From Nocardioides alpinus (GTDB lineage Bacteria > Actinomycetota > Actinomycetes > Propionibacteriales > Nocardioidaceae), in contig NZ_FOKC01000001.1 in the NCBI RefSeq assembly GCF_900112035.1, positions 372,001 through 436,000 on the forward strand: 64,000 nucleotides of DNA. Direction: 5' to 3'. Positions 1 to 8,122 of the stretch are shown here, piece after piece (within the stretch, counting starts at the first letter, position 1; each line of letters begins with the position of its first letter). The position numbers were made by a program, and so were the translations under genes. The notes beneath the pieces are model-generated. The model had not been told where the DNA came from. It did no database searches and was given only the letters and a program-made list of their open reading frames with translations.

Positions 1-210
1 CTCCTGCCAGTCGGGCTCGCCACGCAGGATGATGCCCAGGATCGACGTGCCCAGCAGCATCAGCGGGAAGATCGCGATGAAGGCGTAGTAGGTCAGCGCG
101 GACGCGAGGTAGGGACCCTGGTCGTCGAAGTACTTGTAGACCACCGCGAGCGGGAAGCCCAGGACGGGGTGGCGACGCTGGAAGGCGTCGACGCGCGGGA
201 CCGCTGGCAC
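1..210 (-). CDS. YihY/BrkB-family membrane protein, N-terminal part (gene runs off the window)
   Basis: Only about 70 N-terminal codons are present; the gene continues leftwards beyond base 1. Translation from the GTG at 210 gives a short polar leader, then a segment with the hallmarks of the YihY/BrkB family (long called RNase BN in error): YKYFDDQGPYLASALTYYAF followed by a first hydrophobic helix ending in GTSILG. An in-frame TAG lies three codons upstream of the GTG, so no earlier start is possible. No good ribosome-binding site is visible. Members are inner-membrane proteins of uncertain function with about six helices. It shares a strand with the next gene, 33 bp away. Confidence 0.75.
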   Translation of the reverse strand, partial: MPAVPRVDAFQRRHPVLGFPLAVVYKYFDDQGPYLASALTYYAFIAIFPLMLLGTSILGIILRGEPDWQE

Positions 211-243
211 GAGGTGAGGCTACCGCTCACCACCACTCCGGCC

Positions 244-1023
244 TCACCACCAGCCCAGCACGTCGCCGCCGAGTCGAACGACGAAGGCGGAGACCACGAT
301 GAGGAAGAACACCCGGACGAACCTCGCGCCGCGCGCCATCGCGACGCGGGCGCCGAGGTAGCCGCCGACGATGTTGGCCGCGGCCATCGGCAGCGCGAGC
401 TCCCAGATGACCGCGCCCTGCGGGACGAAGACGATCAGCGCGGCGAGGTTGGTGGCCCAGTTGGCGAGCTTGGCCTTGGCCGAGGCCTCGAGGAAGTTGT
501 AGCCGAGGATGCCGACCAGCGCGAAGACGAGGAACGAGCCGGTGCCCGGACCGATCGCGCCGTCGTAGAAGCCGATCGTGAGGCCGGTGAGGACGACCAT
601 CGACACGTGCTTGCCGCCGCTGAAGCGCAGGGCGGTCAGCTGGCCCACGTCGGGTCGCACGAGGACGTATCCCCCGACGAGCACGAGCACGACGAGGATG
701 ATCGGGTCGAACGCGCTGCGCGGCAGCAGCGAGGCGACGAGGGCCCCGCCGGCGGACCCGATGAAGGCGGCCAGCATCAGCGGCAGGAAGGTCCGCGGGT
801 CGGGGCGGATGCGTCGGACGTACGTCGCCGCGCTGATGGAGGTGCCGCAGAAGGACGCGAGCTTGTTGGTCGCCGCGATCTGGACGACCGAGGCGCCGGG
901 CAGGCCGATGAGCAGCGCCGGCAGCTGCACCAGTCCGCCACCACCGACGACGGCGTCGACGAAGCCCGCGGCCAGGGCCGCGAGGACCAGGAAGCCGATG
1001 ACCTCCAGGGACAGGTCACTCAC
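244..1023 (-). CDS. TauE/SafE-family sulfite exporter-like permease
   Basis: A 259-residue polytopic membrane protein with about eight hydrophobic segments. The N-terminal half carries the family signature AGFVDAVVGGGGLVQLPALL, then KLASFCGT; the second half repeats the pattern with GFYDGAIGPGTGSF and ANWATNL. TauE/SafE permeases move sulfite, sulfoacetate or related anions, but substrate cannot be read from sequence. The GTG start at 1023 lies one base past the stop of the upstream lipoprotein gene, so it is probably co-transcribed with that gene and with cystathionine beta-synthase. A sulfur-related role is an inference from that neighbour. Confidence 0.85.
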   Translation of the reverse strand: MSDLSLEVIGFLVLAALAAGFVDAVVGGGGLVQLPALLIGLPGASVVQIAATNKLASFCGTSISAATYVRRIRPDPRTFLPLMLAAFIGSAGGALVASLLPRSAFDPIILVVLVLVGGYVLVRPDVGQLTALRFSGGKHVSMVVLTGLTIGFYDGAIGPGTGSFLVFALVGILGYNFLEASAKAKLANWATNLAALIVFVPQGAVIWELALPMAAANIVGGYLGARVAMARGARFVRVFFLIVVSAFVVRLGGDVLGWW

Positions 1024-1024
1024 G

Positions 1025-1447
1025 TCAGCGGGTGAACTCCTGCACCACGACGGCGTCGTAGTCCTCGGGCATGGTGGCGCTGAGCCCCGGGCAGAGGAAC
1101 TGCTGCGACTGGTCGGTCGTCATCTTCGCGGCCGCACAGTTGACGGTCGCCAGCGGCTCGCCGTCGGCGGAGAAGACCATCTCGAAGATCGCCGCGCGCT
1201 CCTCGTCGGACAGGTTGGTGATGGTGCCCTTGACCTCGGGCGTGGTGACCTCGTCGGACCCGGCCGAGCGCTTGACGCCGTTGAGCTCCCAGCCGTCGTC
1301 GACGGCGAAGCTGTTCCACTCGAAGGCCTCGCCCAGCTCGACCTCGACCGGGTCGGTGCTGGTGTTGACGTCGTCGCCGCACGCCGCGAGGGCACCGAGG
1401 CAGGCGAGGACGACCAGCGCCGTCCGCGCGCCCCGCAGCGGCCTCAC
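1025..1447 (-). CDS. small secreted lipoprotein of unknown function
   Basis: A 140-residue protein starting at a GTG that overlaps the stop of cystathionine beta-synthase by 4 bp (GTGA), so translation is probably coupled. The N terminus is a lipoprotein signal peptide: a short basic head, a hydrophobic stretch and lipobox LAAC followed by GDD. The mature part resembles small extracellular beta-sandwich domains, with acidic segments and two further cysteines (VNC and FLCPG) that could form a disulfide. I recognise no specific family. The preceding frame across cystathionine beta-synthase is not coding. Confidence 0.7.
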   Translation of the reverse strand: MRPLRGARTALVVLACLGALAACGDDVNTSTDPVEVELGEAFEWNSFAVDDGWELNGVKRSAGSDEVTTPEVKGTITNLSDEERAAIFEMVFSADGEPLATVNCAAAKMTTDQSQQFLCPGLSATMPEDYDAVVVQEFTR

Positions 1448-2829
1448 GACGCCGCCAGGAAGGTGAGCAGGTCCTGCCGGGTCAGCACGCCGATGGGCTT
1501 GCCGTCCTCGTGGACCAGCACAGCATCGGCCTTCTCGAGCAGCGTGACCGCGTCGGCAGCGGCCTCGGTCGAGCCGATCGTCGGCAGCGCCGGGGACATG
1601 TGGTCCTCCACGCGGTCGGTGAGCTTGGCGTGGCCGGTGAACAGCGCGTCGAGGATGGTGCGCTCCGACACCGACCCCGCGACCTCGGCCGCCACGATCG
1701 GCGGCTCGGCGCGGACGACGGGCATCTGGCTGACGCCGTACTCCTGCAGGATGTGGACGGCCTCCGCGATGGTCTCGGCAGGGTGCGTGTGCACGAGGTC
1801 GGGCAGGCGACCGGACTTGCCGCGAAGCACCTCGCCGACGGTGCGGTGGTCGGCCGTCGCGCCGTTGGCGAAGCCGTACTGGCCGAGCCAGTCGTCGTTG
1901 AAGACCTTGGTGAGGTAGCCGCGGCCCGAATCGGGCAGCAGGACCACGATCACCGCGTCCGTACGCCCCTCGGCGGCGAGCTCGTGCGCGAGCTGGCGTG
2001 CGGCGAAGGCCGCCATGCCGGACGAGCCGCCGACGAGCATCGCCTCCTCGCGGGCGAGGCGGCGGGTGAAGGCGAACGAGTCGGCATCCGAGACCTCGAT
2101 GACTCGGTCGGCCACCGACCGGTCGTAGGTCTCGGGCCAGAAGTCCTCGCCGACGCCCTCGACGAGGTAGGGGCGGCCGCTGCCGCCGGAGTAGACGGAA
2201 CCCGACGGGTCGGCGCCGATGACCTGGACGTCCGGGTTCTGGTCCTTGAGGTAGCGACCGACGCCGCTGATCGTGCCGCCGGTGCCCATGCCGGTCACGA
2301 AGTGGGTGATCCGGCCGTCGGTCTGCTCCCAGATCTCCGGGCCGGTCGTCTCGTAGTGCGACCGCGGGTTGTGGGGGTTGGAGTACTGGTCGGGCTTCCA
2401 GGCGCCGGGCTCCTTGGAGAGCCGGTCGCTGACGTTGTAGTAGGAGTCCGGGTGCTCCGGCGCGACGGCGGTCGGGCAGACCACGACCTCGGCGCCGTAG
2501 GCCTTCAGCACGTTGCGCTTGTCCTCGCTGACCTTGTCCGGGCAGACGAAGACGCACTTGTAGCCCTTCTCCTGCGCCACCATCGCGAGGCCGACGCCGG
2601 TGTTGCCGGAGGTCGGCTCGACGATCGTCCCGCCGGGCTGCAGCGCTCCGGAGGCCTCCGCGGCCTCGATCATCCGGGTGGCGATGCGGTCCTTCACGGA
2701 GCCACCGGGATTGAGGTACTCCACCTTCGCCAGCACCAGCGGCGCCGCCTCGGGGAGGTCCAGGGTCCGGCCGAGGCGGACGAGCGGAGTGTTGCCGATC
2801 AGGTCGAGGAGCGAGTTCACGTACTGCAC
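1444..2829 (-). CDS. cbs: cystathionine beta-synthase (PLP domain plus C-terminal CBS pair)
   Basis: A 461-residue enzyme that condenses serine (or O-acetylserine) with homocysteine to cystathionine in reverse transsulfuration. Residues 1-310 are the fold-type II PLP domain: Lys46 in NPGGSVKDR is the Schiff-base lysine, TSGNTG (about 73-78) binds the substrate carboxylate, and GTGGTISG (about 180) holds the PLP phosphate. Residues from about 335 form a CBS-domain pair with THPAETIAEAV and GVLTRQDLL. The CBS pair separates it from plain cysteine synthase. It is the first gene of a minus-strand unit with the lipoprotein and TauE genes and diverges from the SGNH hydrolase gene across only 40 bp. 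Confidence 0.93.
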   Translation of the reverse strand: MQYVNSLLDLIGNTPLVRLGRTLDLPEAAPLVLAKVEYLNPGGSVKDRIATRMIEAAEASGALQPGGTIVEPTSGNTGVGLAMVAQEKGYKCVFVCPDKVSEDKRNVLKAYGAEVVVCPTAVAPEHPDSYYNVSDRLSKEPGAWKPDQYSNPHNPRSHYETTGPEIWEQTDGRITHFVTGMGTGGTISGVGRYLKDQNPDVQVIGADPSGSVYSGGSGRPYLVEGVGEDFWPETYDRSVADRVIEVSDADSFAFTRRLAREEAMLVGGSSGMAAFAARQLAHELAAEGRTDAVIVVLLPDSGRGYLTKVFNDDWLGQYGFANGATADHRTVGEVLRGKSGRLPDLVHTHPAETIAEAVHILQEYGVSQMPVVRAEPPIVAAEVAGSVSERTILDALFTGHAKLTDRVEDHMSPALPTIGSTEAAADAVTLLEKADAVLVHEDGKPIGVLTRQDLLTFLAAS

Positions 2830-2869
2830 CCGGTCAATCTAGCGACCCGAGGCTCCGTAACATGAACTC

Positions 2870-3892
2870 GTGGGGGCAACAGGAGCAGCACGCAAGCTGG
2901 CGTCAGCCGCGGCCTTGGGCGGCGGCGGACTCTCCGTGCTCGGCGCCGGGCTCTACGGAGTGCTGGTCGCCGAGGCGAAGTTCGCGCGCAGGATCATCGG
3001 CAACGCGACCGACGTCCCTCCCGACGCGACCGGCTGGTACGGCCGCGGCCGGCCCGGTCCGGCGATCCGGATCGCCCTGCTGGGTGACTCCAGCGCGGCC
3101 GGCTACGGCGTCGAGCGCGTCGAGGACACGACCGGCGCCCACCTGGCCAGCGGCGTGGCCGCGCAGGCCGACCGACGGGTGCACCTGCGCTCGTTCGCGG
3201 TCGTGGGCGCCCAGTCCAGCGCGCTCGCCGACCAGGCCGAGGCCGCCATCGGCACCCACCCCGACCTGGCCGTCGTCCTGATCGGCGCCAACGACGTCAC
3301 CCACACCGTCCTGCCGTCCGCGTCGGTGCGGCACCTCGCCGAGGGCGTACGACGCCTCCGCGAGGCCGGCATCGAGGTCGTGGTGGGCACGTGTCCCGAC
3401 CTCGGCACGATCCGCCCGATCCCGCCCCCGCTCAAGCAGGTGGCACGCGAGTGGTCGCGCCGCCTCGCTGCGGCGCAGACGATCACCGTCGTCGAGAACG
3501 GCGGCCGCTCGGTCTCCGTCGGCGACATCCTCGGCCCGGAGTTCTATGCCGCGCCCGCGGTGCTGTTCGGACCGGACCGGTTCCACCCGTCCGCCGACGG
3601 CTACCAGCAGCTGGCGTCGGTGCTGATCCCGTCGTGCCTGGCCGCCCTCGACCTGCTCCCCGACGACGAGGCGGTGCCCGAGCCGTTGCGCCGCGAGGGG
3701 ATCCTGCCCGTGGCAGCCGCCGCGGTGCGCGCAGCGCGTACGCCGGGCACCGAGGTCGACGGCACCGAGGTCGGCGGCAACCAGCGCGGCCTGCGCGGAC
3801 GCTGGGTCGAGCTGCGCCACCGCCGGCGCCGGCCGTCCACCGACGTCGAGTCGCCGGCGCCGGACGAGGACCACGAGGTCGCGGAGTCCTGA
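2870..3892 (+). CDS. SGNH/GDSL-family hydrolase (lipase/esterase-like)
   Basis: A 340-residue protein with an N-terminal hydrophobic segment (probable membrane anchor or signal) and an SGNH hydrolase domain. Block I is LLGDSSAAGYG (nucleophile Ser), block III is IGANDVTH (Asn), and block V is DRFHPSADGY (catalytic Asp and His). The C-terminal 80 residues are low-complexity and charged. Family members are serine esterases of the envelope; the substrate is unknown. The GTG start is very close to a TAACAT element (2858-2863) that could be a -10 box, so the mRNA may be leaderless. A hairpin lies just downstream. Confidence 0.82.
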   Translation: MGATGAARKLASAAALGGGGLSVLGAGLYGVLVAEAKFARRIIGNATDVPPDATGWYGRGRPGPAIRIALLGDSSAAGYGVERVEDTTGAHLASGVAAQADRRVHLRSFAVVGAQSSALADQAEAAIGTHPDLAVVLIGANDVTHTVLPSASVRHLAEGVRRLREAGIEVVVGTCPDLGTIRPIPPPLKQVAREWSRRLAAAQTITVVENGGRSVSVGDILGPEFYAAPAVLFGPDRFHPSADGYQQLASVLIPSCLAALDLLPDDEAVPEPLRREGILPVAAAAVRAARTPGTEVDGTEVGGNQRGLRGRWVELRHRRRRPSTDVESPAPDEDHEVAES

Positions 3893-3922
3893 GGCGCTGG
3901 CCAGGACATGCCACAGGACATG

Positions 3923-3960
3923 TCACTGGCCCGCCCGAGCGAGCTCGGACGGGCCAGTGA
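3923..3960. terminator. hairpin between convergent genes, likely bidirectional terminator
   Basis: An 18-bp inverted repeat with one G-U-type mismatch and a 2-nt centre: tcactggcccg at the left pairs with cgggccagtga at the right. It sits between the stops of the convergent SGNH and Bax-inhibitor genes. It lacks a clear T-tract, as is common in high-GC actinobacteria. Confidence 0.75.
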
Positions 3961-3986
3961 CGTTGATCAGCTGTGCTGCGTGAGGG

Positions 3987-4817
3987 TCAGTCGCCCCGGA
4001 TGATCGCGAGGATGCGCAGCAGGTTGGTGTAGATCCAGACCAGGCTCACGGTGAGGCCGAAGGCCGCACGCCACGACTCGCGGTCCGGGAGACCGGCGGC
4101 GACGCCGTTCTCGACGAAGTCGAAGTCGAGGATCAGCATGAAGACACCGAGCACGAGGCCGGCGATCGCCATGATGAGGCCGAGGGCGCCGAAGCCGAAG
4201 AGGCCGGTGTTGATGCCGAAGAAGCTCAGCACCAGCGACAGCAGGCCAAGGCCCACCATGCCGAACATGCCCGCGATCACGAAGGTGCGGAACTTGTTGC
4301 CGACCTTGATGTCGAAGAACTTGTAGGCGGCCAGCGTGCCGGCGAAGGCAGCGAAGGTGCCGAGGACGGCCTGGGTGACGATGCCGTCACCGAACTGGGC
4401 GTCGAAAACCTTGCTGATCGCACCGAGCGCCACACCCTCGGCGGCCGCGAACGCGAGCACGAGGGCCGGGCTGATGACCTTCTTGAAGGAGTTGGCGAGG
4501 GACAGCCCGAACGCCAGTCCGGCACCGACCATCGACAGCGTCAGGGCACGGCCCCACGCGTCCTGGTCGACGGTGTTGACGTCGATGATGTCCCCGATCC
4601 ACCACCAGGTGGCGAACGCGGTCGCGAAGACGACCGCGAGGGAGATGGCCGTCTTCTGGACGACCGAGTCGACGGTCATCCGACCACCGGAGCCGTCCAC
4701 CTGGCCGGGGGCCTCTCCGTAGCCGGGGTAGGTCTGACCGCCGCCGGCATAGGTCTGGTTCGACGAGGCGCGGTTGAACTCCTCGGAACGGTTGAAAACG
4801 GGGTTGCTGCTCTTCAT
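3987..4817 (-). CDS. Bax inhibitor-1/YccA-family integral membrane protein
   Basis: A 276-residue protein. The first 60 residues are polar, Gly/Tyr/Gln-rich and probably cytoplasmic; about seven transmembrane helices follow. Typical family segments are visible, including ALVLAFAAAEGVALGAIS and the C-terminal LILDFDFVENGV. Bacterial members are linked to calcium or proton flux and stress tolerance, and the fold acts as a pH-sensitive leak channel in the one well-studied case. The ATG has a good GGAGA ribosome-binding site. Nothing in the neighbourhood points to a specific role. Confidence 0.88.
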   Translation of the reverse strand: MKSSNPVFNRSEEFNRASSNQTYAGGGQTYPGYGEAPGQVDGSGGRMTVDSVVQKTAISLAVVFATAFATWWWIGDIIDVNTVDQDAWGRALTLSMVGAGLAFGLSLANSFKKVISPALVLAFAAAEGVALGAISKVFDAQFGDGIVTQAVLGTFAAFAGTLAAYKFFDIKVGNKFRTFVIAGMFGMVGLGLLSLVLSFFGINTGLFGFGALGLIMAIAGLVLGVFMLILDFDFVENGVAAGLPDRESWRAAFGLTVSLVWIYTNLLRILAIIRGD

Positions 4818-4962
4818 GGTCTCTCCTTGGAGGCCGCCCCGGGTGTTCCGGGGATTCCGACGCCGTCGAGGTGACGACGCCTGTCACGTCACACCACTCT
4901 AGCCGGGGTGACACCAGTTCAAACGTGTCCCGGCGCGCCGGTGTTCCCGGCACAGCAACTTC

Positions 4963-7900
4963 TCAGGAACGGCGTACGCGGACCGTGAACTGCTCCCTCG
5001 TCCGCGGGTGCAGGTCGTCGCCGCGGTAGACGACCGTCAGCGTGCGCTTGCCGACCCGCTGGAGGGCCGGCAGGCGGACCGCGAGCCTGCCGTCGTCCCT
5101 GAGCCTGGCCTCGAGCGGCCGGTCGACACCGGAGAGACGCACCCGGACCGTGCCCGTCGGCGCGGCGGGCGAGGTGACGACGCGCAGCACGAGGCGCTCA
5201 CGCTCGCCGACGGTCGTGACGATCAGTCCCTTGGCGACCTTGGCGATCGTCACCGTTGCCGGCTGCGGCTGCGGCTGCGGCTGCGGCTGCGGGGTCGGCT
5301 GCGGCTGGGGCTGCGGCTGGGGCTGCGGCTGGGGCTGCGGCTGGGGGGTCGGCGTGGGAGTGGGCGTCGGGGTCGGGCTCGTCGGCGGCTCGACGGTCGG
5401 CGGTGCCGTGCACGGCACGGTGCCCGACCGCAGCGAGTGGCCGTCGGTGTCGCCGTCGTCGGACCACACGACCTCCTTGTGACCCGCGACGCAGGCGGAC
5501 TGCGGGGCGAGGGCCAGACCCTCGTTGTTGAGGTTGGGCATGCCGACCGGGCGGTCGTAGGCATCAGCCACGGAGAAGGCTCCGGTGTCGTCGAGCTCGA
5601 GCGCCACCGTGGTGCCGTCGCAGCTGTCGTCGCAGAGGGCCCAGAGGCGCTGGGTCTCGGGGTCCCACGAGACGTCCATCGCGCCGGCCGGGCCGGCGTT
5701 GGTGAGCAGCTCGGGGTCGATGGTCGCGACCAGGTGGGCGGTCTCCTGGACCGCGGCGGTCTGCTCGAGCGCGACGACGTACAGCTGTCCCGTGCCCTCG
5801 ACCGCGACGACCGCCAGCGTGGTGCCGTGGCCGGGGTAGTCGGCGGGGTCGTAGGGCGTGCCCGCGGACTGGTCGACGAAGCCGCCGGCGGTGAGGACGC
5901 TGTCGGGGACGAAGGTCACGCCCTCGAGGCCGAGGTTGGCGCCGAGCGCCGGCAGCAGCGGGTTGAGGTCCCACTCGTCCGTCGCGCTCATGGAGACGGT
6001 CGGCTGGTAGCGCAGGATCGTGTTCTTGCTGACTCCGCTCACGTCGTTGTTGCGCTCGGACGCGAGGTAGACCGCGCCGTCGGTCCCGAGCGCGACACCC
6101 TCGGTGTCGGGCGCGCCGGTGCCGTCGGCGTACCTCGGGTTCTTGCCGCCGGTCCACCCGCTCGCGGGCTTCCAGGTGGCACCGTCCTTGGTCAGCTTCC
6201 ACAGCGTGCCGACCTTGTTCTGCGCGACCCACAGGGTCCTGCCGGTGGGGTCGCTCGGGTCGAAGGTGACACCACTGGCGTCGGCCGGGAAGGTCGCCGC
6301 CTCGTCGGAGACGCTGACCGTCGCTGAGCCCCACCACGGCTGGGTCTGCAGGCCGGGGCAGTCGTTGACCGCACCCGGGGTGGCGCTGGCGCTGGCGACG
6401 AAGGCGCCGACGCCATCAGCGCACCGGGCGTACGTCGGGACGCCGTGGGCGGTCCAGGAGAAGGAGTCGATGAGCTTGGCGGCCGGGTCGAGGAGGCGTA
6501 CGGAGTCGGCGCTGCCGAGCCCGGCGGCGAGGGTGCTGACCAGGAGGTGGCCGTCCGCCGGCACCACGGTGGGGCTGGGCAGGGTGGTGGGGTTGGTGTC
6601 CGTGCTGTCCTTGATCACCCAGCCGGCCACGTCGACCGGCGCGTTCGAGAGGTTGACCAGCTCCACCCAGTCGTTGGGGTTGGAGGACACCTCGTTGACG
6701 CGGATCGGGCTGCACGCGTTCGCCGCGCCGCGGGTGGAGACAGTGGTCTCCTGCCACGCGCCCGCGCCGTCGGGGCACCGTCCGTACGTCGTACCGGCGT
6801 GCCCACCTGTCCAGCCGTAGGTGTCGACGAGCGTGGTGCCGTCGGCCTGGTAGAGGGTGACGGTGTCCTCGGCACCGAGGCCGAAGCCGGGCGGCGGGAA
6901 CTCGGTGTAGAAGGCGAAGAACGCGCCGGGCTGGAGGACGGTGTTCGCCGGCACCGAGACGAACGGGTGGCTGGGGTCGGCGTCGATGAGCTTCCAGCCG
7001 GAGATGTCGGCCGGCGTGGCGCCGGTGTTGACGACCTCGACCCAGTCAGCGACGACGTCACCGTTGGACTCGACCTCGTTGAGCTTCACGTCGAGCGGGT
7101 CGAAGGCGCTCGGGCAGCTGTTGGCCGCGCCCTTGGTGCCGGCGGCCGTGGTGGTGAAGTCGCCGCTGGGCCCGGGGCAGCGACCCCACGTCGTGGTCGC
7201 GTGCGCGGTCCACGAGTACGACGACACGAGGGTGGTGCCGTCTGCCGCGAAGATCCGCGCCGAGTCGGCGCCGCCGAGGCCGAAGCCGTTGACCGCGATG
7301 GGGTCGGTGTCGATCGCGAGGTAGCCCTGCGGAGCGACGACGGAGCCTGCCGGGAAGGTCAGCGCCCGCGCGTCGTCGCTGTCCTTGACGACGAAGCCGG
7401 ACACGTCCGCCGCGACCGGGCTCGGGTTGTGGACCTCGATCCAGTCCGTGGCGTCGCCGTTGGACTCGACCTCGGTGATGTGGACCGGGCTCACGCAGTT
7501 GTTGGCCGCACCCTTGGTCGCGAGCTTGGTCGTGACGAGGGCTCCGGTGGCGTCCGGGCACCGGCCGTAGGTGATCGCGGAGTGGGTGGTCCAGCTGTAG
7601 GCGTCCACGAGCGTCGTGCCGTCGGCGGCGAAGACGCGCGCCGAGTCGGCGCCACCGAGGCCGAAGCTGCCGGTGACGGCCGGGTCGTCGGTGTTGACCG
7701 CGAGGTGGGCGCCCGGCGCGATGACCGTGCTCGCCGGGAGCGTGACCGCGTGGGTGTCGTCGTTGTCCTTGACCACCCAGCCGGACACGTCCGCTGCAGT
7801 GGTGCCGGTGTTGACGAGCTCGACCCAGTCGAAGGTGTCACCGTTGGACTCCACCTCGTTGACCTTGACGTCGGCCAGCGGGTCGGCCTGGGCGGGAGCG

Positions 7901-7968
7901 AAGGCTCCGGCGGCGAGGGCGGACGAGGCGAGGGCGCCCACCAAGGACAGTTGCAGCAGTCGACGCAT
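4963..7968 (-). CDS. secreted protein with four lamin-tail domains, a propeller region and a PQ/PT-rich linker
   Basis: A 1001-residue exported protein. A signal peptide with a cleavage motif near APAQA is followed by four lamin-tail (LTD) domains (about residues 30-155, 160-285, 290-420 and 423-540), each with a VNEVESNGD...DWVELVN start and a GxADSxRxxxxDGTTLVDxYSW core; pairs of Cys (GRCP...ANNC) recur at each end. Residues about 550-850 look like an esterase-like phytase/propeller domain (GLEGVTFVPDS, NNEGLALAPQ). A Pro-Thr/Pro-Gln linker (about 862-905) leads to a C-terminal Ig-like domain. LTD domains are common in secreted actinobacterial nucleases and adhesins; no nuclease domain is seen. 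The likely role is surface binding (inference). Confidence 0.8.
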   Translation of the reverse strand: MRRLLQLSLVGALASSALAAGAFAPAQADPLADVKVNEVESNGDTFDWVELVNTGTTAADVSGWVVKDNDDTHAVTLPASTVIAPGAHLAVNTDDPAVTGSFGLGGADSARVFAADGTTLVDAYSWTTHSAITYGRCPDATGALVTTKLATKGAANNCVSPVHITEVESNGDATDWIEVHNPSPVAADVSGFVVKDSDDARALTFPAGSVVAPQGYLAIDTDPIAVNGFGLGGADSARIFAADGTTLVSSYSWTAHATTTWGRCPGPSGDFTTTAAGTKGAANSCPSAFDPLDVKLNEVESNGDVVADWVEVVNTGATPADISGWKLIDADPSHPFVSVPANTVLQPGAFFAFYTEFPPPGFGLGAEDTVTLYQADGTTLVDTYGWTGGHAGTTYGRCPDGAGAWQETTVSTRGAANACSPIRVNEVSSNPNDWVELVNLSNAPVDVAGWVIKDSTDTNPTTLPSPTVVPADGHLLVSTLAAGLGSADSVRLLDPAAKLIDSFSWTAHGVPTYARCADGVGAFVASASATPGAVNDCPGLQTQPWWGSATVSVSDEAATFPADASGVTFDPSDPTGRTLWVAQNKVGTLWKLTKDGATWKPASGWTGGKNPRYADGTGAPDTEGVALGTDGAVYLASERNNDVSGVSKNTILRYQPTVSMSATDEWDLNPLLPALGANLGLEGVTFVPDSVLTAGGFVDQSAGTPYDPADYPGHGTTLAVVAVEGTGQLYVVALEQTAAVQETAHLVATIDPELLTNAGPAGAMDVSWDPETQRLWALCDDSCDGTTVALELDDTGAFSVADAYDRPVGMPNLNNEGLALAPQSACVAGHKEVVWSDDGDTDGHSLRSGTVPCTAPPTVEPPTSPTPTPTPTPTPQPQPQPQPQPQPQPQPTPQPQPQPQPQPATVTIAKVAKGLIVTTVGERERLVLRVVTSPAAPTGTVRVRLSGVDRPLEARLRDDGRLAVRLPALQRVGKRTLTVVYRGDDLHPRTREQFTVRVRRS
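5261..5380 (-). repeat. hexanucleotide minisatellite encoding the PQ/PT linker
   Basis: Tandem GGCTGC and GGCTGG hexamers on the plus strand (about 14 units, 5261-5346), followed by GTCGGC/GTGGGC-type units. They encode alternating Pro-Gln and Pro-Thr dipeptides in the lamin-tail protein. The run lies in frame, so gain or loss of whole units would lengthen or shorten the linker without breaking the gene. Confidence 0.85.
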
Positions 7969-8122
7969 GGGGCGGAGTTTCGCGGCGCGCGCCGAACGCC
8001 GGCACCGCGGCGGGAGAACGCAGTGCGAACGGCCGTCGACGTGATGGTGCGAGCCGGGTCAGGGCCTCTCGCAGCCGCGCTCCTGCTCGGCCCGGCACCG
8101 GTCCGTTCCGCGCCCGCCTTCG

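Noticed and set aside
4931..4942. 12-bp palindrome CCGGCGCGCCGG as a regulatory site or terminator
   Set aside because: Single copy, no loop and expected by chance at this GC content.
5261..5380. CRISPR-like repeat array
   Set aside because: Units are 6 bp, contiguous, coding and without spacers; they encode a Pro-Gln linker.
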